Of a stretch of 22,298 bases of DNA, positions 6,721 through 13,478 are shown one piece after another. Source of the DNA: Hyphomicrobiales bacterium (GTDB lineage: Bacteria; Pseudomonadota; Alphaproteobacteria; Rhizobiales; Aestuariivirgaceae); the NCBI GenBank assembly GCA_013002595.1, contig JABDJG010000456.1, positions 1 through 22,298 on the forward strand. Direction: 5' to 3'. Under the pieces are notes generated by a model, which did no database searches, was not told the origin of the DNA, and saw only the letters and a program-made list of their open reading frames with translations. The stretch's first letter is position 1. Each line of letters starts with the position of its first letter. The translations under genes and the position numbers were made by a program.

Positions 6721-6770
6721 AGAGGGCGATTCACGTCTTTGATTGTTTCAATCAAAGACGATCGCACTCT
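6721..6770. repeat. Hairpin element 2 of an inverted pair
   Basis: A 12-base arm CGTCTTTGATTG (6734-6745), a TTT loop, and its exact complement (6749-6760) are flanked by outer arms AGAGGGCGA (6721-6729) and TCGCACTCT (6762-6770), which pair with one mismatch and leave a four-base bulge. Read on the - strand it matches element 1, with a T-A pair replaced by C-G, a compensatory change that keeps the stem. The B2 stop codon lies inside its outer arm. Confidence 0.85.
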
Positions 6771-7224
6771 AGGTTGTAGTGAAGCGGGCAATGATCCGGT
6801 AATCATCGCCGGCTCCGCGCTCCTCGCTCACCCAATCCTCGATCGCCAGCCAGGCATGCATTTGCGCACCCTGCCCACCAGCCGTGCGGGCCGATCGCAC
6901 GCCGATACACAATGTGCTGTCGACATCTCGGCGCGCCAGCATCCAGCGCCCGGCAATTGCCTGCGGCAGGCAGGTAACCTGCCAGGGAAATTGCCGTGCC
7001 GCCGTGCGCACCGCCCAGCTGACAATTTTGCTGACCGGCGTACCGGCCTGTGGCCTGATGGCCTGCTGCACTGTGCCGGCCGGTCCAAGCAACCGTGTCC
7101 ACCAGGCATAGGGCAAAAACCTGGTCGCCGCCCAGGCGGCCATCAACAGAGCCGCCGCTTCAATAAGCGCCAGCTTCCGTTTGCGGGATAACTCAACGAA
7201 CCGTGCCGTCTTGCTGACTGTCAT
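6769..7224 (-). CDS. Lasso peptide B2 protein (transglutaminase-like leader peptidase)
   Basis: This 151-residue protein has the single-domain B2 architecture: a basic, hydrophobic N-terminus (residues ~1-45, with LSRKRKLALIEAAALLMAAWAATRFLP split across them) and a Transglut_core3 cysteine-protease domain. Cys85 in VTCLPQAI and His123 in QMHAWLAIEDW are the expected catalytic Cys and His. The third member is probably an acidic residue shortly after the His (Glu129/Asp130). The intervening LCIGVR (105-110) is the conserved strand before the His. The enzyme removes the leader after the Thr at -2 with help from B1, freeing the Gly1 amine for cyclization. Here B1 and B2 are separate proteins encoded at opposite ends of the cluster. 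ATG 7224 lies 25 bases after the upstream methyltransferase stop; only a weak ribosome-binding site is seen. Confidence 0.9.
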   Translation of the reverse strand: MTVSKTARFVELSRKRKLALIEAAALLMAAWAATRFLPYAWWTRLLGPAGTVQQAIRPQAGTPVSKIVSWAVRTAARQFPWQVTCLPQAIAGRWMLARRDVDSTLCIGVRSARTAGGQGAQMHAWLAIEDWVSEERGAGDDYRIIARFTTT

Positions 7225-7249
7225 ACGCGATGGTCCATTGGCGACTGGA

Positions 7250-7915
7250 TCAGAATCGTTTTACGGCCACAACATGCACTGATTCGTCGCCTTTTCGCCA
7301 TTCGGCGCTCGGCGTATCGTTCTTATCCTTGAGGATGAATCCTGCCTCCTTGACCTTTGCTTCCATCGAGGCCTGGTCATACATCCAGCGGTGTTGCAGG
7401 CCAAAGCCGCCCTGCAGTTCCAGCAGCCGATACAGCAGCGAACCGCGATTGGGCTTGCTGAGCAGGCTTTGCCGGACAAATTCATCAGCTGCCTTCGGGT
7501 CGCTCTTGCGGGCCAGCTGATAGCCGGCGATCTGAGCGGCAATGTCGGGAACAATGATATGCGCCGTTCCACCCGGCTTGAGGACGCGGTCAAAGTCCTT
7601 GAGGATGCCGGCCGCCTCATCGGGAAAGACGTGCTCGAGAAAATGCGAGCACAGCACATGTTCGACGCTGGCGTCCGGCAGCGGCAACCGTTTGCGGCAA
7701 TCATGCCGGAACATCGGTGCCTTGCGCCGTGCCTCACGGTACTGCTCGACCAACCCGCGCCAGCGCCGCGGTACCAGCGGCAACAGGAACGGATAGTCGA
7801 GCACCCGCATGGCGATGTGATTGTCGAGATTGGCGAAATGCTCCAGCGGATAGGTCGATGAGGCGATATTGAGCCAGACCTTGCCATATGCATTTTGAAG
7901 CTGTGCCGGTGTCAT
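7250..7915 (-). CDS. Class I SAM-dependent methyltransferase (Methyltransf_11-like)
   Basis: This 221-residue protein resembles small predicted SAM-dependent methyltransferases of the COG4627 type. The visible core is RLPLPDASVEHVLCSHFLEHVFPDEA followed by FDRVLKPGGTAHIIVPD, i.e. the 'D.v...H.LEH' and 'RvLkPGG' motifs of post-SAM-binding strands 4 and 5. The usual GxGxG loop is replaced by WLNIASSTYPLEHF, as in a subset of this family that starts 'LNLGS...', so cofactor binding is likely but not certain. It lies 5 bases after the exporter stop and 25 bases before B2, inside the lasso operon. It may therefore modify the peptide (for example a C-terminal carboxylate or another heteroatom). Proteins of this type also occur in polysaccharide clusters; no glycosyltransferase is present here. 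Confidence 0.78.
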   Translation of the reverse strand: MTPAQLQNAYGKVWLNIASSTYPLEHFANLDNHIAMRVLDYPFLLPLVPRRWRGLVEQYREARRKAPMFRHDCRKRLPLPDASVEHVLCSHFLEHVFPDEAAGILKDFDRVLKPGGTAHIIVPDIAAQIAGYQLARKSDPKAADEFVRQSLLSKPNRGSLLYRLLELQGGFGLQHRWMYDQASMEAKVKEAGFILKDKNDTPSAEWRKGDESVHVVAVKRF

Positions 7916-7920
7916 GGCGT

Positions 7921-9633
7921 TCAGATGATCCGTCCGTTGCGAAACTCGACACAGCGCACATGGTCGCTGACATGAGACAGTCTGTGGGTAATCATGATGA
8001 TGGTCATTTGCGCGCTGAGCGGCTTGAGGGTCTCAAGCAACTGCCGTTCGAGATCAAGATCGACAGCGTTGGTGGCCTCATCCAGCAGCAGCAATCGCGG
8101 TTGCCGCAACAGCGCCCTTGCCAGGCAGATGCGTTGCCGCTCACCGCCGGACAGCTGGTGCCCGCGGTTGCCGACCCGCGTATCAAGGCCATCTCTCAGC
8201 CCGCGCACAAACCCGTCTGCCGATGCCATCTGCAAAGCCGTCCAGATGTCCTGGGCCATCGCATCCGGTCTTGCCCACAAAAGATTGTCCCGGATCGACT
8301 GGTCGAACAGGAACGGGTCCTGCGGCACATAGGCAATCTCGCGCTGCCACCGTTCGAGCACTGGCCCGGTCAGGAGCTCGCCATCGATCTCAACCGTTCC
8401 ATCGGCCGGCTGTTGCAAGCCAACAATGATATCGGCCAGCGTCGTCTTGCCGGACCCGGACGGCCCGGTTACCGCGACCGTTTCACCCGGCGCGACGCTC
8501 AGCGACACATCATCAAGCGCGTTGCTGTCCTCACCGGCATACCTGAAACAGACGCCCTGCAGCTCGATTGCTGCAGGACCGGCGGGTGACCGGCCGCCCG
8601 CTTCGGGCAAAGTCACAACATCGCTGCTGCGCTCAAGCCGGGTCTTCAGTTCACGCACCGAGGCAAAGGCCGGCATCATATTGGCGAACGACTGGATCGC
8701 CTGAAGCAGTGTCATGAAGGGCCCCGACAAGCGCACCAGGATGATCAGACTGACCGTCAGGATGGCCGCCGATGAATTGAACACGAACACACCGGCAAGG
8801 ATGATCGCGCAGGCGGCAGCCCCGGCAATCAGCTGAAAAACCAGCCGAAACCCGGCCTGATCGGCAGTATGTTCGACCAGTTGCCGGCGCACATCTTCGG
8901 TCTTGGCATCGAACCGCTCGATATAGCCGGCCTCCGACCCGTGGCTCTTGGCCAGCTTCAGGCCGGTCAGGAAATCGCCCAGCACCTGATGGATTTCGCG
9001 CCCGGCAACGGTCAGCCGCGACCCCAGCAGGTGCGCCTTGCGCATCAACCTGGTGAACGGCAGCGTCAGCACCGCCATGGCGGCCAGCACAACCGATGTC
9101 AGCACCGGCGACAGCACAAAGGCCACCACAAGCTGGATCACCACCAGCGCCAGCGCGACACTGCCGCGCATCAACCGGTCGGTGCCCTCAGCAATGCGCG
9201 ACACGTCATTGGTGATCGTGTGCTCAACCTCGGTGTGCCGCAAAGCCGTCAGGGCCGGCCACGTCGCACCGGCCAGCGCCCGGAACACCTGGTTGCGCCA
9301 ATGATCGACAAACCCTAAAGACAGCGATGCCAGCCTGACATCGCGGGCCCGCATCACCACACCGCGCAGCACCAGCAGGACAAAGAACACCCCGAGCCCT
9401 GCCACAAGCTGGGCTCTTGGCGTCGTCAATCCGAGCGATTGCAGCACCCAGCCGGCAACCCGCGTGACGCCCGACAACGGTGGTCCGGTCAACAATTCCA
9501 GAAACGGCACCAGCAGCAAAATGCCAACACCCTCCAGCAGCGCCGCTAACAGTACAAGCCCGATGACCGCAGGCGCCCGCCGGCCGGCATAGGCAAACAA
9601 CGAACGGGAGAATTCCGAAGACTGGGCGATCAT
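7921..9633 (-). CDS. Lasso peptide ABC exporter (fused permease-ATPase)
   Basis: This 570-residue protein has an ABC_membrane exporter domain (residues ~15-320, several hydrophobic helices such as VIGLVLLAALLEGVGILLLV and LALVVIQLVVAFVL) and a nucleotide-binding domain with Walker A GPSGSGKTT (390-398), signature LSGGERQR (494-501), and Walker B LLLLDEA (514-520). There is no N-terminal C39 peptidase domain, as expected where B2 removes the leader. It corresponds to the D protein that exports mature lasso peptide and often gives self-immunity. I chose ATG 9633 (MIAQSSEFSRSLF). The frame stays open 74 codons further upstream, but that stretch is not membrane-like and overlaps the divergent ogt gene. 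It is the first gene of the operon. Confidence 0.88.
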   Translation of the reverse strand: MIAQSSEFSRSLFAYAGRRAPAVIGLVLLAALLEGVGILLLVPFLELLTGPPLSGVTRVAGWVLQSLGLTTPRAQLVAGLGVFFVLLVLRGVVMRARDVRLASLSLGFVDHWRNQVFRALAGATWPALTALRHTEVEHTITNDVSRIAEGTDRLMRGSVALALVVIQLVVAFVLSPVLTSVVLAAMAVLTLPFTRLMRKAHLLGSRLTVAGREIHQVLGDFLTGLKLAKSHGSEAGYIERFDAKTEDVRRQLVEHTADQAGFRLVFQLIAGAAACAIILAGVFVFNSSAAILTVSLIILVRLSGPFMTLLQAIQSFANMMPAFASVRELKTRLERSSDVVTLPEAGGRSPAGPAAIELQGVCFRYAGEDSNALDDVSLSVAPGETVAVTGPSGSGKTTLADIIVGLQQPADGTVEIDGELLTGPVLERWQREIAYVPQDPFLFDQSIRDNLLWARPDAMAQDIWTALQMASADGFVRGLRDGLDTRVGNRGHQLSGGERQRICLARALLRQPRLLLLDEATNAVDLDLERQLLETLKPLSAQMTIIMITHRLSHVSDHVRCVEFRNGRII

Positions 9634-9748
9634 CAAGCCACCATCTGGAAGCACGATTACCCCGTCAATACCGGCCCTGAAGCGATCCACAGTTGCGATC
9701 GCACAATGTTGTCTTGCGAATTTCGCCGCGTTGCAGGAATATTCAGCC
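9634..9748. promoter_or_regulatory. Divergent intergenic region between lasso operon and ogt
   Basis: These 115 bases must hold the start of the lasso operon transcript and probably the ogt promoter. A 10-base palindrome TGCGATCGCA (9694-9703) sits near the middle. On the - strand a TATTGACGG (TTGACG as a possible -35) is visible but has no good -10 partner. The AGGA at 9735-9738 serves ogt. No regulator gene is adjacent, so the control of the cluster is unknown. Confidence 0.4.
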
Positions 9749-10204
9749 ATGAACGCCTGCACCGTCGACACCACCATGGGCCCGCTCGCTCTGGTCGAAG
9801 AGGACGGCCACATCACCAAACTGCTGTGGCACGCCGCTGAAAGCGGAGAGCGCACGCCGGTGCTTGAAACTGCTGCTGAGCAGCTGAAGGCCTATTTCGA
9901 CGGCGATCTTGAGACATTCGATCTGCCGCTGGCGCCGGCCGGGACCGACTTCCAGCAGCAGGTCTACGCCGCTATGCTGGCGATTCCCAGGGGCGAAACA
10001 CGGACCTATGGCGATATTGCAAACGACCTTGGCGTTGCAGCCCAGCCGGTCGGCCAGGCCTGCGGCTCGAACCCGATACCGATCATCATTCCCTGTCACC
10101 GCGTCGTCGGCAGCGATGGATTGGGCGGATTTTCCGGCTGCGGCGGCGTGGAAACCAAGGTCCAGCTCCTGCAGCACGAAGGCGCCTATTCGTTGCTTCT
10201 CTAG
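9749..10204 (+). CDS. ogt: Methylated-DNA--protein-cysteine methyltransferase
   Basis: This 151-residue protein is an O6-alkylguanine-DNA alkyltransferase. It transfers the alkyl group from O6-methylguanine irreversibly to its own cysteine. The C-terminal DNA-binding domain contains RGETRTYGDIA, the GSNPIPIIIPCHRVVGSDG active site with PCHRV, and LGGFSGCGGVETKVQLL, all family landmarks; the N-terminal domain (TTMGPLALVEEDGHITKL) is the usual ribonuclease-H-like module. The start at ATG 9749 (MNACTVDTT) has AGGA at 9735-9738, ten bases away. A longer frame begins at 9731, but that would start inside the ribosome-binding region. It is transcribed away from the lasso operon and is probably unrelated to it. 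Confidence 0.95.
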   Translation: MNACTVDTTMGPLALVEEDGHITKLLWHAAESGERTPVLETAAEQLKAYFDGDLETFDLPLAPAGTDFQQQVYAAMLAIPRGETRTYGDIANDLGVAAQPVGQACGSNPIPIIIPCHRVVGSDGLGGFSGCGGVETKVQLLQHEGAYSLLL

Positions 10205-10242
10205 TGCACACTACACGATACAGCCATCGGGCCTTCCAATTG

Positions 10243-10349
10243 CGTCATCCCGACCTTGAGCCGGGATCTAGAAGCGACAATTCAATGCAGAGCTACACTG
10301 CTCCTAGGTCCCGGCTCTGCGCGGCTTTCGCCGCTTGGCCGGGATGACG
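10243..10349. repeat. REP-like nested palindrome
   Basis: Outer arms CGTCATCCCG (10243-10252) and CGGGATGACG (10340-10349) are perfect complements. Inside them are GCCGGGATCTAG and CTAGGTCCCGGC-type imperfect arms and a small hairpin GCGGC-tttc-GCCGC (10321-10334). It occupies the gap between ogt and the convergent dctM gene. It shares its end sequences with the element at 19474-19565, so it is a dispersed intergenic repeat. It may also act as a bidirectional terminator. The remaining bases of the 10205-10430 gap show nothing I can name. Confidence 0.85.
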
Positions 10350-10430
10350 GACAGGGGTGATCTGTACTGTGAATGCCAAGTGCGATTGCTCCACCCACAA
10401 GGGGGAAGAGAAACACTATTCATCAGACGA

Positions 10431-11747
10431 TTATCGCATCAGGTTCGGCAGGAACAAAACCAGCGACGGCAGCGATACCAGGATCAACAGCCGCACGATA
10501 TCGGCCAGCCAGAACGGGATCGTGCCGCGGAAGATCGTTCCCGTCGTCACATCGCCCAGAACGCCCTTGAGCACAAAAACGTTGAGCCCGACCGGCGGTG
10601 TGATCAGGCTGATCTCGGTCACCACCACGACAATGATTCCGAACCACACCGCATCAAAGCCAAGACTGGTGACCAGCGGAAAGAAGATCGGCACGGTCAA
10701 CAGCAGCATCGACAGGCTCTCGAACACACACCCCAGCAGCACATAGACCAGCAGGATCATGAAGATCACCACCATCGGCGCCACGCTCCACTGGGTCACC
10801 AGCGTCAGCAGCGCCTCCGGCAGTCCGGCCAGGTTGACGAAGTTTGAAAAGATCCATGCCCCGATCAGCACCGCAAACAGGCTCGCTGTGGTCTGCGCCG
10901 CCTCGACCAGCACCGCAAAGGTGCTCTTGACGGTAAGGCTCTTGCGGAACAGGGCGATAAGAAACGCACCGGCCGCACCCATGCCGGCCGCTTCGGTTGG
11001 TGAAAATGTGAGATTGAGCGGTTGGAAGTTGAAAAGTCCATAGAGCCCGCCGATCACCAGAACGAACAGGATGATGACGTTCCACACGCCCCGAAGCGCG
11101 ATCAGCCGCTCCGGCCAGGCGACGCGTTCACCGGCCGGTCCGGCATCGGGCTTGCGCGCGACCGTCACCCGGACTGCCAGCAGATAGAACACGATGCCGA
11201 GCAGCCCGGGAATGATGCCGGCAATGAACAGTTTGCCGATGCTGGTCTCGGTCAAAAGGCCGTAGATCACCAGGATGACGCTCGGCGGAATGAGGATGCC
11301 GAGCGTGCCACCGGCGGCAATCGAAGCGGTCGAAAGCTCGTCGGAATACCCGAACCGGCGCATCTGCGGCATGGCGACTTTCGACATGGTCGCCGCCGTT
11401 GCCAGCGAGGAACCGCAGATCGCTGAGAAGCCACCGCAGGCAACGATCGTCGCCATCGCCAGGCCGCCACGGAAATGGCCAAGGAAGGCATGACTGGCGC
11501 GATAGAGCTCGTGCGACAGGCCGCCTTTGTTGACGAACAATCCCATCAGGATGAACAGCGGCACGACCGACAGCCCATAGTCCTGCGAGGTGTCGATCAC
11601 CAGCCGCCCGGCCATCGAGACCGCAGCGCGAAAGCTCGTCTCATAGGCATAGCCAAGCGTGCCAACCAGCGCCATCGCAATCGCGATCGGCATGCGCAGG
11701 AACACCAGCCCGAGCACCAGGACAAAACCGAGTATAGCCGCCGTCAT
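10431..11747 (-). CDS. dctM: TRAP transporter large permease (DctM)
   Basis: This 438-residue, very hydrophobic protein matches the TRAP DctM/SiaM family: an N-terminal helix MTAAILGFVLVLGLVFLRMP, a conserved VVPLFILMGLFVNKGG segment, GGFSAICGSSLATAATMSKVAMPQM (the 'G..sa..GSs.A..a.' motif), GGTLGILIPPSVILVIYG, and EISLITPPVGLNVFVLKG near the C-terminus. It is the sodium-coupled translocating subunit for an organic acid and works with DctQ and DctP. ATG 11747 overlaps the dctQ stop (ATGA). The neighbouring ligase, dehydrogenase and dioxygenase genes suggest an aromatic or heteroaromatic carboxylate as substrate, but the substrate is inferred only from context. Confidence 0.95.
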   Translation of the reverse strand: MTAAILGFVLVLGLVFLRMPIAIAMALVGTLGYAYETSFRAAVSMAGRLVIDTSQDYGLSVVPLFILMGLFVNKGGLSHELYRASHAFLGHFRGGLAMATIVACGGFSAICGSSLATAATMSKVAMPQMRRFGYSDELSTASIAAGGTLGILIPPSVILVIYGLLTETSIGKLFIAGIIPGLLGIVFYLLAVRVTVARKPDAGPAGERVAWPERLIALRGVWNVIILFVLVIGGLYGLFNFQPLNLTFSPTEAAGMGAAGAFLIALFRKSLTVKSTFAVLVEAAQTTASLFAVLIGAWIFSNFVNLAGLPEALLTLVTQWSVAPMVVIFMILLVYVLLGCVFESLSMLLLTVPIFFPLVTSLGFDAVWFGIIVVVVTEISLITPPVGLNVFVLKGVLGDVTTGTIFRGTIPFWLADIVRLLILVSLPSLVLFLPNLMR

Positions 11748-12295
11748 TTAGGCCCTGCTGCGGTTGAATCGCTCAACGAGGCAGGCGTCTCAACCCATTG
11801 AGGTGCAAAGATAAAACACAGCCCCCTCGCAAACAGCACGAGCGCCGTTGCAAACGTCGCCACGGCGATGAAATAGGCAATGTAGAACTGCGGAATGTTG
11901 AGATATTCGGTGACGTCGCCGTACTCCCTGGCCCGTCCGGCAAGCTGCCAGACCCGAAGCGCCGGCCAAGCCAGAACGATACCGCAGACCAGGTTCACTA
12001 TCGCATCGCGGATGCGGCCAACACGCGCGCTGAACAACGGGTCGAGCAGATCGACGACGATATGCTCACCGCGCCACGAAATCACCGGCAGCGCAGAGAA
12101 CACCATAATCGCCATGAACAGCCGCGTCATCTCGGTCGCCGATTCAACCGGATCGTTGAAGACCGACCGCAAGATGACATCAAAAAACGTCATCACCATC
12201 AGTGCAAACAGCGAGGTCGCCGCAACAACAGACGGCAAGAAGGCCAGCCAGCGGCCAGCCTTCGTGATGTTGTTGTCGTGATCCAATTCAGCCAT
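11744..12295 (-). CDS. dctQ: TRAP transporter small permease (DctQ)
   Basis: This 183-residue protein has four predicted membrane helices, with the DctQ landmarks FFDVILRSVFNDPVESATEMTRL (first loop into helix 2) and VISWRGEHIVVDLLDPLF (the 'R.geHi.vdll' motif). DctQ is the small membrane subunit that associates with DctM and is essential for transport. The start at ATG 12295 has AAGGGG about six bases upstream. It lies 38 bases after dctP and overlaps dctM by four bases, so the order P-Q-M forms one operon. Confidence 0.93.
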   Translation of the reverse strand: MAELDHDNNITKAGRWLAFLPSVVAATSLFALMVMTFFDVILRSVFNDPVESATEMTRLFMAIMVFSALPVISWRGEHIVVDLLDPLFSARVGRIRDAIVNLVCGIVLAWPALRVWQLAGRAREYGDVTEYLNIPQFYIAYFIAVATFATALVLFARGLCFIFAPQWVETPASLSDSTAAGPK

Positions 12296-12305
12296 TGCCC
12301 CTTAT

Positions 12306-12319
12306 ACGCCAACTGGCGT
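12306..12319. promoter_or_regulatory. Short inverted repeat between dctP and dctQ
   Basis: ACGCCA and TGGCGT are separated by two bases in the 38-base dctP-dctQ gap. In the - strand mRNA it could form a short stem that stabilises the dctP message over dctQM. The loop is very short, so it may be a coincidental palindrome. Confidence 0.4.
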
Positions 12320-12333
12320 TGTGAAGAGACAAC

Positions 12334-13356
12334 TCAGTTGCCAAATGTGGACATCTCCTTGGCGATGAACTCAACGGCCGCGGCCGCATCGACGCCCTTG
12401 GCTGCAACCTCGGCAATCACCTTGGCGCGGATCGGCTTGGCGATCGCGGCATAAGCAGCCTGATCGGCATCGCTGGCCATGTTGATCGAGTTGCCCTCGG
12501 TCGATTTCGTGGCTTCGGTACCGGTCGCATCGATCTCATCCCAGACCTTGCCGGACATCTGTGAAACTGGTTCACCAAAGATCGTCATCAACGCCTTTTG
12601 GTCCTGTTCGGGCAGCGAATTGAATTTGTCCTCGTTCATGATCAGTGCAAACGATCCACGATAGAACCCGCCCGGCATCTGGTAGGTGTGCTGGGCAACT
12701 TCTGTCAGCTTGAAGCCCTTTTTGCCTTCCATCGGCATCATCACGCCGTCCGCTGCCTTGGACGCCAGCGTCTCATAGACTTTCGGCGCCGGCACCCGGA
12801 TACCGGTCGCGCCGAGCGCGCTGCCGACATCACCCGATACACCGCCGCCAAGCCGCAGTTTCATGCCCTTGATCTCGGCAAGCGATGCCACCTTCGAGGC
12901 GCTGTGCAGCTGGCCGGGCCCATGCGTGTGCAGCGCGATCAGCTTGACCCCCTTGTGCTCATCGGCACTGGCCAGGAATTTGTCGTGGGCACGCCAGTAG
13001 GCAACCGAGGCGGCCTCGGCGCTGCCTTCATAGCCCGGTAGTTCGATCAGCTTGGTGGCAACGAAGCGGCCCGGGTTGTAGCCGTGGAAAATCCAGGTCA
13101 AGTCGGCGGCGCCATCCTGCACCAGGTCGAACTGGGCCGGTGGCGGCGCCAGTTTGTATTTGATTTCCGCGGTGACCCGGCCATCTGTCGCCTTTTCCAC
13201 CATCTCGATGAAGCGCGGCCACAGCTTTGCATTAATGCCATGGGTCGGTGGCGCCCAGCTTGAAATAACTAGTTTTTCTGCAGCACTGGCGGCGCCCGCA
13301 CCGACGGTCAACGCCAGGGCAAACAGCGAAGCTGTGAACTTGCGTGCAAACGACAT
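12334..13356 (-). CDS. dctP: TRAP transporter substrate-binding protein (DctP)
   Basis: This 340-residue protein has a clear Sec signal peptide (MSFARKFTASLFALALTVGAG, then ASAA with cleavage near residue 24) and a DctP/TAXI-like ligand-binding fold. Visible are KLVISSWAPPTHGINAKLWPRFIEMVEKATDGRV, the GMKLRLGGGVSGDV segment that corresponds to the 'G.k.R' ligand-gripping region, and DGVMMPMEG, where family members read 'DG...p'. It is periplasmic and captures the substrate for DctQM. ATG 13356 is preceded by GGGAGGAA, a strong ribosome-binding site; the frame is open further upstream but that extension would put sequence in front of the signal peptide. It lies 122 bases after the acyl-CoA ligase gene, so an independent promoter is possible. 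Confidence 0.93.
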   Translation of the reverse strand: MSFARKFTASLFALALTVGAGAASAAEKLVISSWAPPTHGINAKLWPRFIEMVEKATDGRVTAEIKYKLAPPPAQFDLVQDGAADLTWIFHGYNPGRFVATKLIELPGYEGSAEAASVAYWRAHDKFLASADEHKGVKLIALHTHGPGQLHSASKVASLAEIKGMKLRLGGGVSGDVGSALGATGIRVPAPKVYETLASKAADGVMMPMEGKKGFKLTEVAQHTYQMPGGFYRGSFALIMNEDKFNSLPEQDQKALMTIFGEPVSQMSGKVWDEIDATGTEATKSTEGNSINMASDADQAAYAAIAKPIRAKVIAEVAAKGVDAAAAVEFIAKEMSTFGN

Positions 13357-13478
13357 TGTGAAATTCCTCCCTTGAATTACATGTCTGATTTCATTCAGCT
13401 TATACCCGACCATATCAATATTGGTTCCAAGCGCAATTGATTTTCTGATTGCTATTCTGAACCGCGGCTTACCACTTC

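Noticed and set aside
6644..6768. Search for an additional lasso precursor between B2 and the nucleotidyltransferase
   Set aside because: The region is taken up by the two hairpins and no frame shows the YxxPxLxxxG leader.
9634..9855. 74-codon N-terminal extension of the exporter frame
   Set aside because: It overlaps the well-supported ogt gene and its ribosome-binding site, is not membrane-like, and the exporter helices begin naturally after ATG 9633.
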